From Leptofilum sp050292445 (GTDB taxonomy: Bacteria > Chloroflexota > Anaerolineae > Promineifilales > Promineifilaceae), in the NCBI GenBank assembly GCA_050292445.1, contig JBNKLQ010000005.1, positions 1 to 44,030 of the forward strand: a stretch of 44,030 nucleotides of DNA, given 5' to 3'. Below the pieces are notes generated by a model. The model ran no database searches, had not been told where the DNA came from, and worked only from the letters and a program-made list of their open reading frames with translations. A program made the translations under genes and the position numbers. Numbering within the stretch: position 1 is the stretch's first letter; the number at the start of each line of letters is the position of its first letter. This document shows positions 22,642 to 30,270 of the stretch, in pieces.

Positions 22642-23841
22642 TTGATAACAACAACCAAACGACGACCATCCTTCACTGAATTTGTCATCCTCGTGTCCAT
22701 GTTGATGGCCTTAACCGCGCTGTCCATTGATACAATGCTGCCCGCTTTGGCCCAGATTGGCAGCGATTTACAGGTGCAAAATGCCAACGACCGGCAGCTC
22801 GTAATTTCAATGATTTTTTTTGGCCTGGCTGTGGGGCAACTGTTTTTTGGCCCGCTGTCCGATAGCACCGGTCGCAAACCAGCCATCTACGGCGGACTGG
22901 GATTATTTATGTTCGGCTCACTCTTATCTATGTTTGCCGTCAATTTTTCCATGATGCTGGCTGGTCGCCTTTTGCAAGGCATTGGCGTGTCCGCCCCACG
23001 AGCGGTTACCCTGGCACTCGTGCGCGACCAATTTGCTGGCAGGGCAATGGCCCGTGTCATGTCATTTGTGATGACTGTGTTTATCCTCGTTCCCATGCTC
23101 GCGCCCACAATGGGGCAAGCTATCCTCAGCTTCTCAGGCTGGCGCACTATTTTTGGCAGCTTCTTGCTGCTGGCAACAATTGCGCTGGTATGGTTTGCCC
23201 TCCGCCAACCGGAAACCCTGGCCTCAGAAAATCGTGCCCCATTCACCATTCGGCGAATCATCGACACAACACAAGCAATTATAAAAACTCGGCTGGCTTT
23301 TGGGTATACTGTCACTGCCGGGCTGGTGAGCGGTGCGTTTATCGGCTATCTCAATTCCGCGCAGCAGATATTTCAAGAGCAATATGCCTTGGGCGAACGT
23401 TTCCCCATCTATTTTGGCGTGATTGCTTCTTCAATTGGCTTGGCGTCTCTATCTAATTCACGTTTGGTGATGCAGCTAGGCATGCGCCTCCTGGTGAGAG
23501 GATCACTGCTCATTATTTTCGTTTTATCTGTCATCGCGCTGGGGATTGCAACATTTTTTGCTGGACAGCCGCCGTTATGGATTTTTATGACCTATTTGAT
23601 GATGTCATTCTTTTGTGTGGGGGTTCTGTTTGGCAACCTTAATGCGCTGGCCATGGAACCGCTAGGGCATATTGCCGGCATTGGCGCAGCCATTGTGGGT
23701 TCTCTCTCAACCTTGATATCGGTACTTTTGGGAACTGTCATTGGGCAAAGCTACAACGGCACCATTTTGCCACTGGTTATTGGTTTGGCGGTTCTGGCGG
23801 GGCTGTCTTTCATGGTGGTGCGCTGGGCCGAAACTGACTAA
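22642..23841 (+). CDS. MFS transporter, Bcr/CflA-like drug efflux family
   Basis: 399 residues, twelve helices, proton-coupled efflux. Diagnostic segments are ALSIDTMLPALAQIGSDL in helix 1, GLAVGQLFFGPLSDSTGRKP (motif A, loop 2-3), GRLLQGIGVSAPRAVTLALV (motif B region) and VPMLAPTMGQAI (motif C-like in helix 5). Bcr/CflA members export drugs such as bicyclomycin and chloramphenicol or metabolites such as cysteine and arabinose; the actual substrate is unknown. The start is a TTG, 32 bases after the ABC permease, with AAAGGGTG about ten bases upstream; the next in-frame ATG would remove much of helix 1. It probably ends a three-gene transporter unit starting at 19116. Confidence 0.88.
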   Translation: MITTTKRRPSFTEFVILVSMLMALTALSIDTMLPALAQIGSDLQVQNANDRQLVISMIFFGLAVGQLFFGPLSDSTGRKPAIYGGLGLFMFGSLLSMFAVNFSMMLAGRLLQGIGVSAPRAVTLALVRDQFAGRAMARVMSFVMTVFILVPMLAPTMGQAILSFSGWRTIFGSFLLLATIALVWFALRQPETLASENRAPFTIRRIIDTTQAIIKTRLAFGYTVTAGLVSGAFIGYLNSAQQIFQEQYALGERFPIYFGVIASSIGLASLSNSRLVMQLGMRLLVRGSLLIIFVLSVIALGIATFFAGQPPLWIFMTYLMMSFFCVGVLFGNLNALAMEPLGHIAGIGAAIVGSLSTLISVLLGTVIGQSYNGTILPLVIGLAVLAGLSFMVVRWAETD

Positions 23842-23965
23842 TATCTACTCAGCAATGAAAAAATCCTAATCATTTCCCAATTGGGAGTCACCATCCTTTA
23901 TAATCGGTTCAACAACTTGTTTCTACCTCAAGGCAAAGAAAAGTGAATATTTGGAGGAAACTGTA

Positions 23966-24856
23966 ATGAACCGTGTGGAATTGATGGAATTGGTGCGCAA
24001 CTATCAGGTTGGTGAGGTGACCCGGCGACAGTTTTTGCTGCGGGCAACGGCCGTTTTAGGCAGTGCCATCGCCGCGAATACATTATTGGCTGCCTGCACC
24101 GCCGCGCCGAATGACAATCCGCCCCCCGTGGTGGATACAACCCAACCACCAACCGAAGTCGGTAGCAGCAGCGATGGCGAGATGATTACTGGCGTTGTCA
24201 GCTATCCTGGCCCAGGAAGTGATGCCCTAATGGGGTACTGGGCCTACCAGGAAGGTGGCGAGCCGCGCCCAGCGATTATTGTCATTCAGGAATGGTGGGG
24301 GCTAAATGAGCACATCAAAGATGTGGCCCGCCGCTTTGCCGCTGAGGGGTATGTGGCATTGGCCCCAGATTTGTATCATGGCGTGGTCACCACGGAACCA
24401 GACGAAGCACGCAAACAGGCAATGGCCTTAAGTTCGTCAGAAGCGGTCGCAGAAATTCAGGCAGCGATTGATTATTTGAAAGGGCAGGATTTTGTAAACG
24501 GCCGTTTCGGCGTCGTTGGGTTTTGCATGGGGGGTGGCCTGGTTTTGCAAACAGCCGCGAATAGCCCAGATATTCATGCGGCCGTTCCGTTTTACGGTTC
24601 GCCCCTGTCTACCAGCGAAGCTGCCAAAGTCAAGGCCCCAGTGCTAAGCTTTTTAGGCACACGTGATGGCATCTCCGCCAACGACTATGAAACGATGCAC
24701 GCCGCCCTCACGGAAGCAGGCGTACCCAACAAGTTCCAGCTGTACGACGGCGCACAGCACGCCTTCTTCAACGACACCCGCGCCAGCTACGACGAGGACG
24801 CAGCAATGGATGCTTGGCAACAGACATTGGGTTGGTTTGAGACGTATTTGGGGTGA
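23966..24856 (+). CDS. Tat-exported dienelactone-hydrolase-family lipoprotein
   Basis: 296 residues from the ATG at 23966 (GGAGGAA eight bases upstream; a TTG at 23951 is less likely). The N-terminus has the twin-arginine motif TRRQFLLRATAV and the lipobox LLAAC, then a Pro/Thr linker, so it should be exported and lipid-anchored. The body is an alpha/beta hydrolase of the dienelactone hydrolase family: IQEWWGLNEHIK (Glu of the catalytic network), GFCMGGG with the Cys nucleophile, GTRDG (Asp) and GAQHAFFN (His) are all present. Substrate unknown; DLH proteins open lactones, and exported relatives act on assorted esters. Its stop codon directly abuts the stop of the opposite-strand gene at 24857. 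Confidence 0.88.
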   Translation: MNRVELMELVRNYQVGEVTRRQFLLRATAVLGSAIAANTLLAACTAAPNDNPPPVVDTTQPPTEVGSSSDGEMITGVVSYPGPGSDALMGYWAYQEGGEPRPAIIVIQEWWGLNEHIKDVARRFAAEGYVALAPDLYHGVVTTEPDEARKQAMALSSSEAVAEIQAAIDYLKGQDFVNGRFGVVGFCMGGGLVLQTAANSPDIHAAVPFYGSPLSTSEAAKVKAPVLSFLGTRDGISANDYETMHAALTEAGVPNKFQLYDGAQHAFFNDTRASYDEDAAMDAWQQTLGWFETYLG

Positions 24857-27073
24857 TTACGGCCGTTGCAGCCGCAGCGCCGGGTCGCCCAACAAGTTGA
24901 CAACCAGCACGGCTTCGTGCAAACCGGGATCGTTGGCTGCGGCCGTTTGGGCATTGAGCAACGCTTCGCCAACAGTTTCAACTTCACCATTGAGCAGCTC
25001 CGCGTAAAACAGCTCCCCCATGGGTGTCAGGACAGGCAGGGAGATACGGCTGGTAGGGGTAATGGCCGCTACGATACCACCATCTTCTACCCACAGTAGC
25101 TCTTCGGCCAGACTGTCCGTTTCTGGCTCGGTGAAAGCGCCATTGTTGCAGGTGAATGTCGTAAAGATGGGAGTGTGCCCATTATTTGCCAACATCGCCA
25201 CATCATCCCCATCAAACACCTGCCCATCCCCCCACTGGGAAACATACCCTTCCCCCGCATAGTTGATGAGCCCAACCCCTTTAGCCAAGGTGCCCATGAG
25301 ATCATAATGAATCGTCTCATCCTGGTCCATTTGCAAGGCGTTGATCTCATAGCCGTTGTCTTGCAGCTGAGCCGCCAGCTCAGTATTAAACTGAGCGTAG
25401 TATGGCTCGGCATCACTGACGAACAGCGCACGGTTGATCCAATGGGTACGGCCGTTCATCTCGTATGCCAACGTTTTGGCCACCATGATTTCCAGTTGTT
25501 CAACGGTCTGAGCAGGGAAACGGCCAATGGCCAGATTCGGAAGTTTATCTTCCGTTAAAACATACCAGGTATCGCTACTCACGTATCCCTGGCGCAGCTG
25601 CACCAGTTGAGTCGGCAACAAATTACCATTTTTGCCCTGCAAATTATCATGAATGTCGTAGCTGGCATCCCCAGCCAGCAGCACAAAGCGGGGCGCAGGC
25701 GCTTCCCAGTTAGCCTGGGCAAACCTCAGGAAGCTGCGAATAGCCGTGGCATCTTCCTGCCCGTACCCAAATTCAGTATAAATCTGGCTGAGGGGAACGG
25801 CCGTTACCCGCAATCCCTGGTTGGCACGATAGGTTAGCAACGGCTGGAGTACATCAACAAAATCCGTGTCGTCGGGATAAATCACAATATAGTCGGCCCC
25901 ACGCTCGCTCTGGCGCAGTGCCTGCTTGGTAATGAGACTGTTGGAGTAAGACGGCCGTATCGCTTCATCTGAATTCAGGGCATAGTAACGGCCGTTCGGT
26001 CCGCTGCCCGCAAACAAGATGCTGTTGCCGTTCTGGGTGTAGCCGGTCAAAGCAACTGGCTGCTGGCGCTGAGTGACATCGAACAATAGCAAATCTTCAG
26101 CCGCATTTTGAATGGTGATGGTATTGGCACTGCTGCCAAACCAAAACTGCCCCTGCCCTGCGGCCAGAAGCCCTTCATACATCAGTTCAATGCGATCAAC
26201 GTAAATCGCCTCGCCCGAGGCAGAAATATCGCCCGGGCTGGCAAGGCTGAGCAGGTTGCGCGCGTCTGACTGCAAGACGCCACCGGGCAAATCCACCGTG
26301 ATAGACGTGCGCTGAATGCCGTCCCACACCCAATCTACCAGCTGACGGCCGTTCAAGCTTACCTGTAAATGGTGATCTGGGTTGCTGGCGCTGGCTGTAC
26401 TGGACCAAACAGAAATGGTGAGACGTCCCCGTCCGCCATTGGTTTGGATGTTACTCAGGGGAAAATTCCAGGTATTGGGGGCTAATAGCAAACGGCCGTA
26501 CCACGGATCGCTACTGCCAGTTTCGGCCAGAAAGGTGCTATTTTCTTCCCACACCTGCCGAAAAGTGGCCTTGTTGCTGCCCCGGCCTGTAGCAGCGGCA
26601 TCTCGTTGGGCCATGGCCAACCCTTCCCCCAAACTAAGCCGATAAACGGCTGGTGCCGTTACCGTATTGGTAATCGCTTCAGCCAGGAAAAAGATCGTTT
26701 GCCTATCGTCAGCAATAAAATAGGGGACCTGTTCTCCCTGGCGCGTCAGGTTCATATTGTCGTAGGAAAAGGTATCAAGCTGCCAGTTAAACGGCCGTAA
26801 ATCATCGGTGGTCACAGCAGCAATGCCGGTTTCTGTAATGGTGAGGTTAATAAATTGGGGGATGTCTCGCAAGGCAGACGGCCGTCTGCGCAGTTCACGC
26901 CCTTCGGCGGCTTGAGCAAACGGATCCACCCAAAACGTTAGTGCGGCGGCTCCCAAAAACAGGATCGTTAAGCTGCCAAAGAGCAGCAACATCGTACGAT
27001 AATGCGAAGATTTGGTTGAAGTTGTTGCCCCAGATTGGGGGGTGCCTGCATGTTGGGTCTGTGGGTCAGCCAT
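24857..27073 (-). CDS. C25 (gingipain-like) peptidase-family protein, His-less active site
   Basis: 738 residues. A single hydrophobic helix near residues 28-50 anchors it or serves as a signal anchor. The middle part (about 60-390) is beta-rich and resembles the accessory domains of exported C25 proteins (GRGRLTISVWSSTASASNPD). From about residue 395 the C25 fold appears: ADYIVIYPDDTDFVDVLQPL, FVLLAGDASYDI, LAIGRFPAQTVEQLE. The catalytic Cys is kept (TFTCNNGAF, Cys642) but the expected GHG His is Glu608 (NYAGEGYV), at the usual 33-34 residue spacing. It therefore may not be a working peptidase, or uses another base. Single gene on its strand; a TACAAT -10 lies about 60 bases upstream. Confidence 0.82.
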   Translation of the reverse strand: MADPQTQHAGTPQSGATTSTKSSHYRTMLLLFGSLTILFLGAAALTFWVDPFAQAAEGRELRRRPSALRDIPQFINLTITETGIAAVTTDDLRPFNWQLDTFSYDNMNLTRQGEQVPYFIADDRQTIFFLAEAITNTVTAPAVYRLSLGEGLAMAQRDAAATGRGSNKATFRQVWEENSTFLAETGSSDPWYGRLLLAPNTWNFPLSNIQTNGGRGRLTISVWSSTASASNPDHHLQVSLNGRQLVDWVWDGIQRTSITVDLPGGVLQSDARNLLSLASPGDISASGEAIYVDRIELMYEGLLAAGQGQFWFGSSANTITIQNAAEDLLLFDVTQRQQPVALTGYTQNGNSILFAGSGPNGRYYALNSDEAIRPSYSNSLITKQALRQSERGADYIVIYPDDTDFVDVLQPLLTYRANQGLRVTAVPLSQIYTEFGYGQEDATAIRSFLRFAQANWEAPAPRFVLLAGDASYDIHDNLQGKNGNLLPTQLVQLRQGYVSSDTWYVLTEDKLPNLAIGRFPAQTVEQLEIMVAKTLAYEMNGRTHWINRALFVSDAEPYYAQFNTELAAQLQDNGYEINALQMDQDETIHYDLMGTLAKGVGLINYAGEGYVSQWGDGQVFDGDDVAMLANNGHTPIFTTFTCNNGAFTEPETDSLAEELLWVEDGGIVAAITPTSRISLPVLTPMGELFYAELLNGEVETVGEALLNAQTAAANDPGLHEAVLVVNLLGDPALRLQRP

Positions 27074-27204
27074 ACCTAAAAAATCACTCAGCTCATCGCC
27101 TGTTTTCCAATACTCATATACTCATAGAGATTGTAGAGCATGGCACGATGGCTGCATATGAATTCTTAGGGAGGGCTAAGGCGCGCGGCTTATAACAAAC
27201 GGGG

Positions 27205-28002
27205 TCAGTGACTCACCTCCACCGGTTCGCGGTACAAAATCCGCCGGAGGCCATCACGCTGAAATGGCTGCCATTCTCCCTCTTCCTGCGCTAAACGATC
27301 CGCAATTGCCCATAAGGCCAACGGATGAAAACCTAGCCCCATATGACTGGCTTCCACTTCGATATTTTCGCTTAACTCCCCGGCTGGCTCAACACAGCTC
27401 CGCCAGTCGGCAACCCCGTCCGTACGAGAGTAGATAGAGGTCGTCGGCACAGGGGGTGAAGCCTGCATTCGGGCTCGCAATGTTGGCGAAATATCTTCAG
27501 CGTTGGTCTGGTTTAGAAATTCGTACAGGGTCACCAGGCGGCTCGCCTTGGTTGTCTCGTAAAAGGGACTGGCCAGGGTAATCACCAGGCGCACATCCTC
27601 TGGCATGATGCGGGCCAATTCGCGGGCATACAATCCCCCCAGGCTCCAACCAATCAGGCTCACTTTACGATTGTATTGCAAATGCAGGTTTCGCAACCGA
27701 TGCTGAAGCCGCTCGCTGGGGCCACCGGCGGCTGGGTCAATGTCTTGCCCTAAATTTACCCCAAGGGTCCAGCCATGAACGGCGTAGCCACGGCTTTTAA
27801 GGAAGGTGCGCAATGGCAAAGTCGAGCCATCTCCAGCAGTAAAGCCAGGCAGCACCAACACAGGATGTCCATCACCGTAAGGGGCTCGCCACAACCAGGG
27901 AACGCTCAAATACAAAGCCCCCAGTTCATACAAGGCGCGCCCTTCCAGCAATACCTTGGTCCAAGAGGGTGGTTTTACAGATTCGGTTGACTTTAACATC
28001 AT
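27205..28002 (-). CDS. Alpha/beta hydrolase (lipase/esterase-like)
   Basis: 265 residues, cytoplasmic, no signal peptide. HPVLVLPGFTAGDGS carries the oxyanion-loop region, GWSLGG holds the Ser nucleophile (about residue 119), SRTDGVADW supplies the likely Asp and SHMGLGFHP the likely His. The GWSLGG elbow and the proline-rich front match lipase/acyltransferase-like hydrolases. It lies 42 bases downstream of the WS/DGAT gene on the same strand, so a linked role in neutral-lipid turnover (releasing acyl chains from wax esters or triacylglycerol) is plausible by context. Confidence 0.85.
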   Translation of the reverse strand: MMLKSTESVKPPSWTKVLLEGRALYELGALYLSVPWLWRAPYGDGHPVLVLPGFTAGDGSTLPLRTFLKSRGYAVHGWTLGVNLGQDIDPAAGGPSERLQHRLRNLHLQYNRKVSLIGWSLGGLYARELARIMPEDVRLVITLASPFYETTKASRLVTLYEFLNQTNAEDISPTLRARMQASPPVPTTSIYSRTDGVADWRSCVEPAGELSENIEVEASHMGLGFHPLALWAIADRLAQEEGEWQPFQRDGLRRILYREPVEVSH

Positions 28003-28044
28003 GCTCGACTCCTTGGGAAATTTTTCATGACAAACGTTACGCTC

Positions 28045-29607
28045 TCAGGCTTTCATTTTGCCTTTTGCGGCTGGCAGATGCAGATGGCAATACTGGTACC
28101 CATTTTGGGGATGGTTGCGACACTGGGACCCCGCCTTGGTAGTTGCCTGGCACTGTTCCACATTGGAAGCATTGGGCTTCGCTTCCTTTCTTTTTACAGC
28201 GGTTTTTGCGGCAACGGCCGTTTCCAACTCATTAGCCGATTCCCACAAATAACGGGTAAATTGGTCCAAATCTGGCATCAGCTGCGGGCAAGCCATCGGG
28301 CTAATCGAAATAAGGCCGTTGTAGCTAAAAACGGTAATGATAAGGCCCAGCCCATCTGTGATGGGAGCCATGCCCATGTTCACAAAAAGACGGGCACCAG
28401 CCAGATAAAGGGGAATTTGCGGACCTGGCACGTTTGTAATGACCAGGTTAAAAATGGGACGATGGCGTCTGGCTATATGCATTCGACTGTACAGTCGTGC
28501 TGCCACGCCGGCCAAACCAAATGGCACCAGTTCACTGTAGTTGACCAAGGTTTTGGCATCTATCGCTTGCTGATGGGATTTTGCCTCTTGTGTATGCGCC
28601 ACAATTTGCTTGAACCGCTCAACCGGATCCGCTTCCCCAGTAGCCAGCCGCACCAGCATGGCCGATACCTGATTGCCCATTTCGTTCTTTTCTGATTCAG
28701 TACGGGTGGAAACCGGCACCATGGCAACCAATGGCTTGGTGGGAAGTTCTTCTTTTTCATCCAGATAACGTCGCAAAGCCCCCGCGCAAATAGCCAAAAT
28801 CACATCATTGACCGTCGCCCCATCTACAGTGTGGCGTACGGCCTTTACCCGATCCAGCGAAAGCAGTGCTGAATTCCAGATTCGCTGCTTGGAAACCGGC
28901 GCGTTGAACCGCGTACGTGGTCCTGTGAACGGCATTGGTGGTAAATCAACGCCTTCGACGCGGGTGAGATACCCAGCCTTGAGCGTGGCTTTCGCCGTTT
29001 CGGCCAAAAGACGCGGCAGCTTAAACGGCCGTGTCGCAAAATGGTACGCACTGCGCAGCACCAACCCGACATCGCTGGGAATGGGGTCTGGATCGTGTGG
29101 TTTTTTCGGTGGCAGCTCCCGCTGTTCTGGCGTAACGTCAAGCAACAGGCCCAGGAAATCACTACCAGATACGCCATCGATTAGGGCATGATGAATTTTG
29201 CTAATGATCGCGACAGAGCCTTTGGGTACCTGTGGTATGCCATCCAACCCTTCAACAAAAACCATTTCCCATAATGGGCGGGAACGATCCAGCGGTTGAC
29301 CGAACAGACGAGAAGCCAACTTACGCAACTGCTTCCAGCCACCTGGCTGCGGCAAAGCCGTGCGATGCAAATGCCATTCAAGATGAAAATCCGGGTCATC
29401 CAGCCAATACGGCCGATCTAAACTAAGCGGAACTTGTATCAAGCGTTGGCGCAGTTTGGGAATTAAATGCAAGCGGGCGGTTAGCGTTTCACAAAAAGCT
29501 TCAAATGTGAGTGAGTTCTCATACACAGCAACACCGCCCACATGCATGGGCATATTGGGTGTCTCCAAATAAAGAAAGGAGGCATCGACTCCAGTCAAAG
29601 CTTTCAT
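28045..29607 (-). CDS. WS/DGAT acyltransferase with C-terminal Cys/His module
   Basis: 520 residues. Wax ester synthase/diacylglycerol acyltransferase, transferring fatty acyl groups from acyl-CoA to alcohols or diacylglycerol at the membrane. The catalytic HHxxxDG is HHALIDG at residues 139-145; the opening MKALTGVDASFLYLETPNMP and the later NLVITNVPGPQIPLYLAG with MVPVSTR are family signatures. Unlike usual members of about 460 residues, it ends with an extra module with CQATTKAGSQCRNHP and YCHLH (Cys486, Cys496, Cys507, His510), a spacing that suggests a small zinc-binding knuckle. The start MKALTG fits the family. It is first in a two-gene unit with the hydrolase at 27205. Confidence 0.92.
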   Translation of the reverse strand: MKALTGVDASFLYLETPNMPMHVGGVAVYENSLTFEAFCETLTARLHLIPKLRQRLIQVPLSLDRPYWLDDPDFHLEWHLHRTALPQPGGWKQLRKLASRLFGQPLDRSRPLWEMVFVEGLDGIPQVPKGSVAIISKIHHALIDGVSGSDFLGLLLDVTPEQRELPPKKPHDPDPIPSDVGLVLRSAYHFATRPFKLPRLLAETAKATLKAGYLTRVEGVDLPPMPFTGPRTRFNAPVSKQRIWNSALLSLDRVKAVRHTVDGATVNDVILAICAGALRRYLDEKEELPTKPLVAMVPVSTRTESEKNEMGNQVSAMLVRLATGEADPVERFKQIVAHTQEAKSHQQAIDAKTLVNYSELVPFGLAGVAARLYSRMHIARRHRPIFNLVITNVPGPQIPLYLAGARLFVNMGMAPITDGLGLIITVFSYNGLISISPMACPQLMPDLDQFTRYLWESANELETAVAAKTAVKRKEAKPNASNVEQCQATTKAGSQCRNHPQNGYQYCHLHLPAAKGKMKA

Positions 29608-29730
29608 GCAATTTTTAACCTTTATATTGAATACAGTTCACACATTTTTTGATTGATCAAGCGCGGTTGTTGGCGATTAGAATAACACAAAGCCTGGTTC
29701 CTCCCCAAAAATCAGTTGCCATACCAATAA

Positions 29731-29766
29731 TTGGTCAGGCAAGAGAGGTTTGCTACAATGGCAACC
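29731..29766 (+). promoter_or_regulatory. Promoter of the VOC gene, leaderless candidate
   Basis: TTGGTC at 29731-29736 and TACAAT at 29754-29759 are 17 bases apart, with TGC ahead of the -10 (extended form TGCTACAAT). The predicted start of the transcript falls at about 29766, on the ATG at 29767, leaving no room for a ribosome site. Confidence 0.6.
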
Positions 29767-30195
29767 ATGGAATATGAACAATATGCTGCTACCTTTTTTG
29801 TTCAACCAGCCCCCGAACCCCGCTTTGAATTTACCGGCTCGTTTGGCACAACCTTGTTTTATGAGGATTATGAAGCGGCCGTTGCTTTTTTTACGGCCGT
29901 ATTAGGCCCACCGGCATACGTAGAAGATACAGGCACGCGTGGTTGGCCCATTGGCGGCGGTTGGCTTACGCTGCTGCATGGGCAAACGGGTAATCCGCAA
30001 AACGTGGAAATTACTTTCACCATGGCCACCCCAGCTGAAGCCGAAAAGCTGCACGCCGCCTTCATTGCCGCCGGTGGCCAAGGCGAACCACCTTCTGACC
30101 AGCTCATGTATGCACCCATTCGCTATTGTGCTGTCACCTCACCACAAGGCACGCCGCTGCTGGTCATCAGCCCACTGTCTGAGAATTCTCCATAA
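29767..30195 (+). CDS. VOC (glyoxalase/bleomycin-resistance fold) protein
   Basis: 142 residues from the ATG at 29767; an ATG at 29758 overlaps the -10 element and one at 29731 (GTG) overlaps the -35, so both are less likely. The fold shows in EDYEAAVAFFTAVLGPPAYVED, GGGWLTLLHG and the late YCAVTSPQGTPLLVISPL. Members of this superfamily bind a metal or a drug: glyoxalase I, antibiotic-binding proteins, dioxygenases. The metal-ligand pattern is incomplete (no clear N-terminal His), so an antibiotic- or ligand-binding type is as likely as an enzyme. Single gene followed by a strong two-way terminator. Confidence 0.78.
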   Translation: MEYEQYAATFFVQPAPEPRFEFTGSFGTTLFYEDYEAAVAFFTAVLGPPAYVEDTGTRGWPIGGGWLTLLHGQTGNPQNVEITFTMATPAEAEKLHAAFIAAGGQGEPPSDQLMYAPIRYCAVTSPQGTPLLVISPLSENSP

Positions 30196-30196
30196 G

Positions 30197-30235
30197 CAAA
30201 AAGCCCGCTGGACCATATCCAGCGGGCTCTTGTTA
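30197..30235. terminator. Bidirectional intrinsic terminator
   Basis: AGCCCGCTGGA and TCCAGCGGGCT pair perfectly over the loop CCATA (about 30202-30228), with CTTGTT after it and GCAAAAAGC before it. It lies between the converging VOC gene (plus) and ABC exporter operon (minus). Confidence 0.8.
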
Positions 30236-30270
30236 ATTAGATTTTTATTGATTCGGCCGTATGTTGTGGC

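Noticed and set aside
27074..27204. Possible tRNA in the gap around 27160-27200
   Set aside because: The GC-rich stretch has no acceptor-stem pairing, no GTTCGA-type T-loop and no anticodon arm.
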